A stretch of DNA of 46,329 nt from Nemertoderma westbladi. Taxonomy: Eukaryota > Xenacoelomorpha > Nemertodermatida > Nemertodermatidae. Below, one piece after another: positions 37,401 to 43,889 of the stretch (positions are counted from its first letter, which is position 1; the number at the start of each line of letters is the position of its first letter). Where the stretch lies: the NCBI GenBank assembly GCA_032718475.1, contig JAUCBJ010006273.1:1-46329 (forward strand). The letters run 5' to 3'. The notes beneath the pieces are model-generated. The model was not told the origin of the DNA, did no database searches, and saw nothing but the letters and a program-made list of their open reading frames with translations. The translations under genes and the position numbers were made by a program.

Positions 37401-37936
37401 AGGTCATACCAGATCTATTTCTCTGGCAACCAACTCATGGAAAGCGTAGTCGTGGACGACCGGCCATAACATATATAGATCAAATTGAAAGGGATACTAA
37501 ACTTGGGAGAAACGAAATATGCGTTCGCACCTTTTAGATGGCTTTGTAACCATGCCATACCATCACTCACGCTATCTCCAATAAGTCATCTCCGGTTGTT
37601 ACTTATATGTCACTTATTGCATCACATATTCTCGGTTATTCTCGTATATTGGTTTTGGATTACTTCACTAACAATATTGACCTACCCGTCCACATAAGCT
37701 TGACTCCATTTCTCCATATCGTCATCCCATTCGATCTCCATCATATTGGAAGCCTTCTGCAACTCATTACCTTCCTGGTCAAGGCCTGGTAGTTGGCGGC
37801 GTCTCAGATTGTGTTGCTCGAGCAAATACTGCTTCTCAGCTCCGGTTAACTTGACAATATTGACCAAATTGTCCAGACTACTAAGCACCAAAATAACGCT
37901 AAAACATGAGCAACTCACAGCTTTAATCGAAAACAT
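13204..37936 (-). CDS. Secreted CAP-domain protein with three ShKT domains (six exons)
   Basis: Six minus-strand exons join in phase: 37936-37686, 31995-31840, 31208-31061, 14964-14742, 14582-14469 and 13457-13204. They give about 381 aa. Exon 1 encodes a signal peptide (hydrophobic VILVLSS core, residues about 12-20) and the CAP start (LLEQHNLRRRQLPG, then ASNMMEIEW). Exon 2 carries CVHHHG, YIGQNMYS and ALQGWYTAE. Exon 3 carries CAP1 as GHFIQMVWAET and a CAP2-like CNFYTG. Exon 4 gives the hinge PYRVGEPCTWC and the first ShKT; exons 5 and 6 the second and third. CAP proteins are disulfide-rich secreted proteins. ShKT is a six-cysteine module named after a sea-anemone peptide but common in ordinary extracellular proteins. 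CAP2 is degenerate, and the usual GEN is GQN. The C-terminus has a hydrophobic tail (LAFIILLLY), possibly a GPI signal. The introns hold a LINE, a hammerhead unit and a 15 kb satellite. Confidence 0.85.
13558..13612. repeat. Short tandem repeat with TAGGCCTA palindrome
   Basis: About 2.5 copies of a 22-bp unit, TGTAGGCCTACATTACAGT plus a few bases, in intron 5 of the CAP-ShKT gene. Each unit centres on the palindrome GTAGGCCTAC. Confidence 0.7.
13850..13910 (-). repeat. Fragment of the foldback element family
   Basis: GTGAAAGGAGCAG ... CCAAAACAATAAAGGAAAG corresponds to the right arm of the 11385-11730 foldback element. Confidence 0.5.
14198..14388 (+). repeat. Half copy of the foldback family with an expanded internal repeat
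   Basis: It matches the left arm and centre of the 11385-11730 element (CTTTCGTTTATTATTTTGG to ACCTCTTTATTTTGTAC). The central word GGGACCTAACGCTCTTT has expanded here to about five tandem copies (14280-14365). Confidence 0.65.
14469..14582 (-). CDS. CAP-ShKT gene, exon 5 (ShKT2)
   Basis: A 114-nt exon with phase 1 introns on both sides (acceptor ataattgtag|GT, donor G|gtaggt). It encodes the last Cys of ShKT1 and ShKT2 (NCVNKNSNCRDWW ... CNRVCG). A symmetric 1-1 exon can be duplicated or removed without shifting the frame. ShKT2 has Asn where the usual Asp follows the first cysteine. Confidence 0.85.
14742..14964 (-). CDS. CAP-ShKT gene, exon 4 (hinge and ShKT1)
   Basis: Acceptor ttgcag|CCT, phase 0, and donor G|gtgagt, phase 1. 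It encodes PYRVGEPCTWCPTNTLC (the cysteine-rich hinge after a CAP domain), a short linker, then ShKT1 starting CVDTESACGYW. The sixth ShKT cysteine comes from the next exon (G|IC). Confidence 0.85.
15365..30727. repeat. Giant two-component minisatellite (73-bp and 78-bp units)
   Basis: About 15.3 kb of tandem repeats, roughly 200 units by length, fill most of intron 3 of the CAP-ShKT gene. Unit A (73 bp) contains AATGTAAACTAACTCGGGTG and TTCATTGTTGGTCAAC. Unit B (78 bp, or 74-75 without an extra TTTC) contains ATATAGTCTAGACTTGGGTA and TTTAATTATTGCTGACC. Both share the module TTTCTGTTGTCGGTTTAACTTTC. The 5' third largely alternates A and B; the 3' half has runs of several A units between single B units. 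Variant bases (GTCGGTGTAAC, TAAAGTAAAC, TTATGTTG, GTTGTAGG) recur in clusters, pointing to block duplication. The plus strand is strongly T/G-rich. Both edges are degenerate units. Confidence 0.97.
31061..31208 (-). CDS. CAP-ShKT gene, exon 3 (CAP1/CAP2 motifs)
   Basis: A strong polypyrimidine acceptor (ttttttcattttcaatttgacag) is followed by one base that completes a Gly codon with exon 2. The frame then reads NYKGKENECVGECGHFIQMV, and later CNFYTG. His of GHFIQ is the conserved CAP-pocket histidine. The donor is uncertain: GCT|gtgcaa at 31061, or 24 nt further at CAG|gttggg (31037). Both are phase 0. Confidence 0.8.
31400..31510. repeat. TA/CATA-rich simple sequence
   Basis: ATATACATATGTGTATATATACATG-like low-complexity sequence between exons 2 and 3 of the CAP-ShKT gene. 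Confidence 0.6.
31840..31995 (-). CDS. CAP-ShKT gene, exon 2 (CAP core)
   Basis: Acceptor gtgtattgtattcacag|T and donor GG|gtaagt. One base completes the Gly codon from exon 1, 51 codons follow, and two bases carry over. The correct frame reads DCVHHHG ... YIGQNMYS ... ALQGWYTAELG, a clear CAP core. The longer ATG-initiated open frame on this strand at 31811-32020 is in the wrong phase. Confidence 0.85.
32778..32875 (-). ncRNA. tRNA-like Pol III unit (A box, B box, T-run)
   Basis: The minus strand carries TGGCTGAGCTGG at 32864-32853, an exact fit to the Pol III A-box consensus, and GGTTCAACCCC at 32804-32794, a fit to the B box. A T6 run about 20 bases downstream (minus strand, near 32770) could terminate transcription. 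The T-arm and acceptor stem pair poorly and the anticodon arm is replaced by a hammerhead motif, so it is not a functional tRNA. It is best read as a tRNA-derived promoter in a SINE-like or ribozyme-bearing retroelement, in intron 1 of the CAP-ShKT gene and co-oriented with it. Confidence 0.65.
32805..32850 (-). ncRNA. Type I hammerhead ribozyme with minimal stem III
   Basis: All core parts are present on the minus strand, in order. Stem I 5' strand AGCGCTA (32850-32844). CTGATGA (32843-32837). Stem II hairpin GGCCT-GTT-AGGCC (32836-32824). GAAA (32823-32820). A 3-bp stem III, ACG/CGT with a TG loop (32820-32813). The cleavage-site A after GU (32812). Stem I 3' strand TAGCGCT (32811-32805), perfectly complementary over 7 bp. 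Short-stem-III type I hammerheads are known from Penelope-like elements and animal retrozymes, where dimers cleave better than monomers. Self-cleavage is predicted between 32812 and 32811. Confidence 0.85.
33785..37518 (+). mobile_element. RTE-like LINE, endonuclease plus reverse transcriptase, inactivated
   Basis: The endonuclease starts near 33897 (KIATMNARTLKAHTKQGD), continues after an insertion with GDLNAQIG (about 35180) and ends with SDHRIVTAEI (about 35470). A linker follows, then the RT: NYRGICLL (about 36367), VDFKKAFDS (36574), VLQGDTLAPLLF (about 36748) and the catalytic box FADE (about 36895). The box has Glu instead of the second Asp, unlike the FADD of the related copy at 2331-3490. 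In-frame stops (for example at 36541 and 36790), a TTAA element at 34147-34994, and an internal deletion near 37388 inactivate it. The match to the 2331-3490 copy stops at about 37518 without the usual 3' tail. It lies antisense in intron 1 of the CAP-ShKT gene. Confidence 0.85.
34147..34994. mobile_element. piggyBac-like non-autonomous element at TTAA
   Basis: An 848-bp insertion is flanked by TTAA on both sides (34143-34146 and 34995-34998). The inverted termini begin CCCTATTCCACCTGGG. Just inside each end is a GGTTGGGCA...TGCCCAAC palindrome. The right end carries an extra 30-odd-bp duplication containing a second ATTCCACCTGGG. The LINE reading frame continues across the site if the insert and one TTAA are discounted (SPIAL then KTLNNIES). 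TTAA targets and CCC-starting TIRs fit piggyBac-like elements. No transposase is present. Confidence 0.75.
37686..37936 (-). CDS. CAP-ShKT gene, exon 1 (signal peptide, CAP start)
   Basis: ATG at 37936-37934, followed by a short signal peptide and the first CAP helices with the conserved HN and SNM...W pattern (residues about 34-68). The donor is GG|gtaggt, leaving two bases of a codon that exon 2 completes as Gly. The LINE in intron 1 ends only about 170 bp from this donor. Confidence 0.8.
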
Positions 37937-39050
37937 TATTTACTCAATCATATTTAATATAAATAAAGGAATTAATTAGTTACAGTATCGTATGTAATGA
38001 GACGGTGTTAAATGCTAGACGACAGTCACACCAACAACCATTATTATATTATGAACAAAATGGAACTCTAATCTATGCTCTCCAAACTTGTTTCTTGTTT
38101 ATTGTTTTGGTTAGAATATCACAGGTTTTTTCTTATATAAAACAAATAATTGTGCACCTAAAAATAATCATGTGTGCATTTTCCAACAATAAATCCCTCT
38201 ATAGGCCTACTGTCAGTAGCTCAACTAAATCAACTTCGACTCCTTTAAAATGTACTTCACTACAAAAATCCAGATATTTATTCTTGACCTAATTATATTA
38301 ATGATTTATATTTACTTTATGCCTTGTTGTTGCATTGTACAGTATTATCATTAAGTACTGTATGTGCACTTATGTATATTATAACAATGGGCCACACAGG
38401 TCTTATGATTGTTTCTCTAGCTTTGTACTTTGCAAAATATATCAAAATGTTAAACATAACCTATTATATAGTTTATTATTGGCTAGTGAGATAATATGCA
38501 TTCTTTGTCTACTTAAATTAATTATGAATTTTGCGGATGAGCAGCTATTGTCTACTTCACAATCGAAAGCCCCTCTGATTAATGCACTTATAATTACCGT
38601 AAACAATTAACGTGGTGGCAGTTAACAAAGTTACGCTAATTATCTTACGGTCAAATTGTTAATCATTCCATTTAATCTATGTTAATATAATTGTGACTCT
38701 ATATTTCATATCTGTTTGTTGAATTTTGTTATAAACAACTGCAAGTCAATGGGTGCCAAATATTCTTTTAAAAGGAATATTGAAAGGAAACAAGCTATCC
38801 TCACCTCATACAAAGTCAAGTAGCTACACATCTAGTTCTGCAGGTGAAATGTTCAAGGGGGTGCCTATTCAAAATTACAAAGTCGTTATACGCTGACGTT
38901 GTCAGATATGTCATTGATACCCTGACACCCAGAACAATGCCATCATGTCATTCATTGTTATGCGAAATGTTGCCAACATTTTCGAAAATGAGATTTGATA
39001 TTCCGGTAAATACTGTAATAATGACCAACTGACTACACATTGCTGTGACC
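37937..39050. other. 5' flank of the CAP-ShKT gene, no further gene seen
   Basis: AT-rich sequence upstream of exon 1 on the minus strand. It should hold the promoter, but no specific element is evident beyond a TTTATATTAAA-like stretch close to the ATG. A short piece near 38095 (TTGTTTATTGTTTTGGTTAGAA) resembles the arm of the foldback family. Confidence 0.4.
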
Positions 39051-39051
39051 C

Positions 39052-39110
39052 AGGCGCGGATCCACAATAGGGGCGCGTGGCGCCACGCACCATAAATTTT
39101 TTGAGAAAGA
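39052..39110 (+). repeat. Possible hAT-type terminus
   Basis: CAGGCGCGGATCCACAATAG followed by a GCGCGTGGCGCCACGC palindromic stretch resembles the CAGNGGCGGATCC ends of many hAT transposons. I found no matching opposite end, so it may be a solo end or chance. Confidence 0.3.
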
Positions 39111-39689
39111 AAATAATAAGAGTAAAATTTATAAAAAATTGTAAAAATTTTTTTTTTTTTAGATTTACTATTAATTGATAGTTACGATTAAAACCAACAA
39201 GGGCCGTCATCACTCGATAACCCCAAGGGGAATCCACATTCACAACTTCCATCTCCATACCATCATCCACAATATAAAATCGCTGTAAACCTTCCCAAGG
39301 GCGCGCTCCATGTAGGCGGGAGGGGCTAACAACCTATGTAATGGTAAAGCATGGGGCTATTTGTAAATTATATTGCTGTTGTATTTGGTGGGTCGGGTCT
39401 ATGCAAGCCAAACCAATTATCTTTGTGAACTACTAGTTATGTACTACTGGGTGGAAATTCTTTAAGGTTTACCCTGTCTTCAATGCCCAAACCTCAATAA
39501 TACAGCCAGGAGCGAATGAGGCTGCTACGGTTGCAAACCCTCCAGAGATTGGCTAAATGTGTGGTCATATATCTTATCCAAGGCGCTACACAGGTAGCAA
39601 GCACCTTGGCATTCATACACTATGTGTAGCAGCCAGTTGTCTCCTAACCTAAACACATCACAATAGCTCCAAGATGATTGGACAAGGGA

Positions 39690-41590
39690 CTTTACACCAA
39701 ATGGTAATGAAAATCAACAGCTAATAAAGCAACAGGTTGATGCCATCAATGATGCTGACGACAGCAGGCAATCATCCCAGGCATGGAAATCGATCAACTT
39801 GCTTACTGGTTGGAAACGCCAACCAACCACCAAGGTTAAGGCTGAATCACCAGCCGATCGCCTCAATGGTTGGAAGGCCCACTTTGAAAAGCTCCTCAAT
39901 AATGACAGGGTATTGCCTGATAACTTTATAGAAGTAAAAGTGTCTGAGTCTGTACTCCCAGATATTCCCGTTGGTGATATCTCCTTTGCAGAAGTGAAGG
40001 CTGCTGCAAAGAGCAATAAGACCAATCGTGCCAGTGGAGTAGATGGTGTTCCCCCTGAGGTCTTTAAAATACCTGAGTGTTTAAAGCTCATCTACCCATC
40101 ATAGTAGACATGTACCGAACAACAAGAGTCCCACAAGAAATGAAAACAAAGAAGTTGGTGCCAGTTCCCAAGAAGGGCAACCTAACACTCTATGGTTCTT
40201 TTCGGGGAATCTCATTGATCTTGATTGCTGCAAAGCTATACAATAGAATTCTATTAAATCGCCTCAGGGATCCCATTGAGACACTGCTCCGTGGAAATCA
40301 GAATGGGTTCCGTAAAGGTCGTGGGACCATGAAACCCATTTTGGCACTTAGAAAGATAATTGAAGAGTTATCAAAAAAGAAAGACAGGCTTCTGGCTGTT
40401 ATCTTTGTTGACTTCTTCAAGGCCTTTGATTCAGTCTCTCGCTCACGTATGTTCAGCATACTTTCATTATATGGGCCCTTACTCGTCATTAATATTTATA
40501 ATTTCATTATATGGGATTCCTGATGAAATTATTGCAGCAATCAGATCAGTATACGATGGTTCGACAACATTTGTGTTTACTGTTGACGGTGACACAGAAC
40601 CATTTGAAGTGTTATGGGGCGTCCTCCAGGGAGACACACTTGCACCATTCTTGTTCATAATTGTTGTTGACTATGTTCTACGCATGTCCTTAGATCATCA
40701 TAATGATGATGGGGTGATGATTACTCCACCTACTGGCTCCAGAAGTCGAGGAAATCCTGCCAAGTACCTAACTGATTTAGACTTTGCTGTTGACTTAGGA
40801 GTACTCTCAGAATCACTTGAGGGAGCCCAACGGCTCCTCAGCTCATTAGACCATGCTGCTTCTAGTGTTGGTCTTTTTATTAACTCCAGAAAGACCAAAA
40901 TTTTGACAGTTAACTTTGAAAGTCCGCAGCAAGTCTCTGATCGGATGAGCATAAGCTCAAAAGATGGTATGCTTGAGCATGGTGATTACTTCTGTTATCT
41001 GGGATCATGGATCCGGAATTCAGGTGAGGACCTTCGAATACGTAAGGGAAAGGCATGGGCAGCCTTGAATAGGCATTTCAGGATTTGGAAGTCACCGAGA
41101 ATTAATCGGAAACTTAAGGTCCGATTATTTAGAGCAGCAGTAGTTCCAGTACTCCTGTATGGGAGTCAATGCTGGGCTCTAACTGCTGAGGACAACAAAT
41201 CTCTGGATGGCACATTCACAAGAATGCTACGCCGGGTTCATTGTGTCAAGTACAATGCACACATCTCCAACCAGACACTATATAACACTGGAGGTATCTC
41301 ATTGGTTCCCCCCAGCTTGACACTAGAACAAAATCGCCTCCGCTTTGCAGGACATTGCTTTCGCCGTAAGGACCAGCCAGTGCATAATCTTGTACTTTGG
41401 CAGACTCATGGAGTGAATAAGCATGGTGGACAGCCCATGACATTCTTGAGACGCATCTTAAAGGACACTGGCCTTGAAGATGCGGATGATCTAGCAAATC
41501 TCATGGGTCATCGGGAGTTGTGGCGGCGCAATTTTGTCGACAAGCCGGCACAGCATTCTTAAAAATGCAGCTGCAATGCAGCATGCCGAT
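39690..41590 (+). mobile_element. Second RTE-like LINE subfamily, 5'-truncated and decayed
   Basis: From about 39690 the frame reads NENQQLIKQQVDAINDADDS, then the pre-RT and RT blocks: SFRGISLI (about 40196), FVDFFKAFDS (about 40406), VLQGDTLAPFLF (about 40620) and the catalytic box FAVD (about 40785). Val replaces the first Asp of FADD, which should abolish activity. A 40-bp insertion at about 40476-40515 duplicates TTTCATTATATGGG and shifts the frame; another frame change lies near 40080. The C-terminal region is intact to a stop near 41560. After it comes CCTAGTAGTAGTA, the same tail as the LINE fragment at 2331-3490. The endonuclease is missing. Confidence 0.85.
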
Positions 41591-41885
41591 CCTAGTAGTA
41601 GTAATGAAAATCAGTTATTTCATATATTATGGAAGCGTGCTGCAGATACGATACTATAAAAGTTTAACACACAGCTGCAGTTTAAAACGTAAATCGATAC
41701 AGACCGCCCTAATCCAAATGTTTTATTCCAATATTCTAACATTTTAAGTTTATTACTTTAATTTTTCTATTCTTATAAAATAAAACGCGGCCACTCCCAA
41801 TCCAATCCTTTTAATTAGACTAGGTTAATTTACGGTTGTTGTTATCACAAATAGGCAATTATTAATAATTCTCGGAGATGAAAGT

Positions 41886-42567
41886 GTGATCTTCCACAGT
41901 AAACCCTTAAACCCTTCGACTCGGTTTCCTAAAGGAATGCCTGATCACCACCATGGGCGATCTTCCACATTAAACCATTACACTATGTTTCCTAAAGGAA
42001 TGTCTGTTCACCACCATGGGTGATCTTCTACAGTAAACACTTCCACTCTGTTTCCTAAATGAATGGTGGTTCACCGCCATGGGTGATCTTCCACATTAAA
42101 CCTTTCCACTCTGTTTTCTAAAGGAATACCTGTTCACCACCATGGGTGATCTTCCACAGTAAACCCTTCCACTCTGTTTCCTAAAGGAATGGTGGTTCAC
42201 CACCATGGGTGATCTTCCACATTAAACCATTCCACTCTGTTTTCTAAAGGAATACCTGTTCACCACCATGGCTGATCTTCCACAGTAAACCTTTCCACTC
42301 TGTTTCCAAAAGGAATGCCTGTTCACCACCATGGGTGATCTTCCACAGTAAACCCTTCCACTCTGTTTCCTAAAGAAATGCCTGTTCACCACCATGAGTG
42401 ATCTTCCACAGTAAACCCTTCCTCTTGGTTTCTTAAAGGAATGTCTGTTCACCACTATGGGTAATCTTCCACAGTAAACCCTTCCACTCTGGTTCCTATA
42501 TGAATGCCTGTTCACCACCATGGGTGATCTTTCACAGTAAACCCTTCCACTATATTTCCCAAGTTGC
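41886..42567. repeat. 63-bp-unit minisatellite
   Basis: About 11 tandem copies of a 62-63 bp unit containing CACCACCATGGGTGATCTTC and ACTCTGTTTCCTAAAGGAAT. Because 63 is a multiple of three, the minus strand stays open for 122 codons (42222-42590) and reads as 21-residue repeats. I do not regard that as a gene. Confidence 0.9.
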
Positions 42568-42727
42568 CTTGGTTCCCATTTACCGACCATCCAAGGATGA
42601 AAGCCCGGGTTGGGCTAGGCTGCAGCATTTAAAGCAGAGTGCCCAAATAGTGCTGCCCCCATCTAGGGATCGAACCAGGGCTTCCTGAATGGAAGCCCAG
42701 GAATGTAACCACTAGATCAAGCTGCTT
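42568..42727 (-). mobile_element. tRNA-derived SINE
   Basis: The minus strand starts with a tRNA(Glu)-like head: TGATCTAGTGGTTACATTC (D arm/A box) and GGTTCGATCCC (B box). It then runs through an unrelated body to CTTTCATCCTTGGATGGTC and GGTAAATGGGAACCA. That last block is a conserved SINE core also found at 43211. The anticodon and T stems are degenerate, so this is not a tRNA gene. The 3' end of the SINE coincides with the start of the 63-bp minisatellite. Confidence 0.7.
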
Positions 42728-43146
42728 ATTAGTTGTAGTAATTATTTACTAATTATTATTTAATATATATTTAATATATAGGCCCCTGACTTAATGAAAT
42801 TATTATTATTTCATCTCGTAGAATTAATAACTGCCAATCCTTTAAATGTTCAATGAGTAAAATAAATATTTTAAAATTATGAAAAAATATTTTCAGTTAT
42901 CGAAAATCATCATGTTTAGACAGGGCTGCAAATCTGATGACTAACGCTGGATAAATTGTATTTTTTTTATTGTGATTAAATCAAAAATATTGAAAAATAA
43001 GATAGGTTTAAAGAATTAGGCCTACATATAAAAATTGTATACTTTAGTATTGGATCTTAAATTTTTGCATGTAAGCTCAGAATTAAATTATCTTTCGAAT
43101 GGTGTATTACACTAAGGTGCATGTATGGCAGTTTTGGCTGGTCAGT
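42728..43146. other. AT-rich spacer
   Basis: Nothing recognisable beyond short AATAT-rich simple sequence. Confidence 0.5.
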
Positions 43147-43170
43147 GGGGGGGGGGGGGGGGGGGGGGGG
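43147..43170 (+). repeat. Run of 24 G
   Basis: An uninterrupted (G)24 tract, able to form a G-quadruplex. It is a likely site of assembly or replication length error. Confidence 0.9.
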
Positions 43171-43194
43171 TTGGTAATCATTATGAAACACCGG

Positions 43195-43340
43195 GTACAT
43201 TCCGAAATGTCTTTCATCCACTGGGGTCGATAAAATGAGTACCAGTTAAATAGCTGGGAGCAAATCTTGGGATAGGAGTAGCGCCCACCCCTACCCTCGG
43301 GTAGCAGCTATCGAAAGAGGAGCCTTCGGGTCGCCTCCGG
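43195..43340 (+). mobile_element. SINE fragment with conserved core
   Basis: CTTTCATCCACTGGGGTCGA followed by TAAAATGAGTACCAGTT matches the core domain of invertebrate tRNA-derived SINEs, and aligns with the core of the SINE at 42568-42727 in the opposite orientation. No tRNA head is visible upstream. The downstream GC-rich stretch (GCCTTCGGGTCGCCTCCGGC) may be its tail. Confidence 0.5.
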
Positions 43341-43650
43341 CTTCGGCCGACTCTTTGCTTTGTTTTTTTTGCTTTCGTTTGATAAGTTCATTTCAACAAA
43401 ACTGTAATATCTATAACAGCTATCACAGCATGAAAAAAAAACAAAATAATAATATAATATAATATAGCATTCTAGAAATGATGGTAGTATTGTACCTCGT
43501 AAATTATTATATTATGACAACAAAATATTTCACTACAAAACTTATAATTTTAATAAAAGTGCACAAAACTAGCATATTGAAATAGGTACATTGCGGTAAC
43601 TTTCAACTGTGTAATAATTACAAGACGATTTATAGACAAAGAAAATATTA
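43341..43650. other. 3' flank of the LRR-Ig gene
   Basis: AT-rich, no gene. It should contain the 3' UTR and polyadenylation site of the minus-strand gene. Confidence 0.4.
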
Positions 43651-43889
43651 TTAATAGGGTAAATAAAAAGTAATTAGGAGACAGGTGATAATAAGTTTAT
43701 AACATTGACTGCAATGGTGTCCATCTGTGTGACCCGTCTCGTTTTCCACGTAGCGATTCACTATACGGTTGTCATGGCGATAGTTTTTCAGTGTGTAAAC
43801 GGCGGAACCAACTCCGTAATAGTTTACAGCTCGACACGAATATTCGCCGTAATATTCTTCTGTGAGATTCGTCACATACAATTCGTAAC
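43651..43889 (-). CDS. LRR-Ig gene terminal exon: second half of the Ig domain and tail
   Basis: Acceptor ttttccggacag|GT, phase 1. It reads YELYVTNLTEEYYGEYSCRA, then a polar linker with possible N-glycosylation sites, two cysteines, and the hydrophobic C-terminus. Confidence 0.8.

Noticed and set aside
39052-39300. Complete hAT element
   Set aside because: Only one end-like sequence is visible; no complementary terminus, target duplication or transposase.
42222-42590. 122-codon minus-strand frame with a 21-residue repeat
   Set aside because: A direct result of a 63-bp minisatellite unit that is divisible by three; no start context and no known domain.
42640-42727. Functional tRNA(Glu) gene
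   Set aside because: A and B boxes are recognisable, but the anticodon and T stems do not pair and the sequence continues into a SINE body.
42925-42945. Second hammerhead core (CTGATGA near 42930)
   Set aside because: No stem II hairpin or GAAA follows, and no flanking stem I complementarity.
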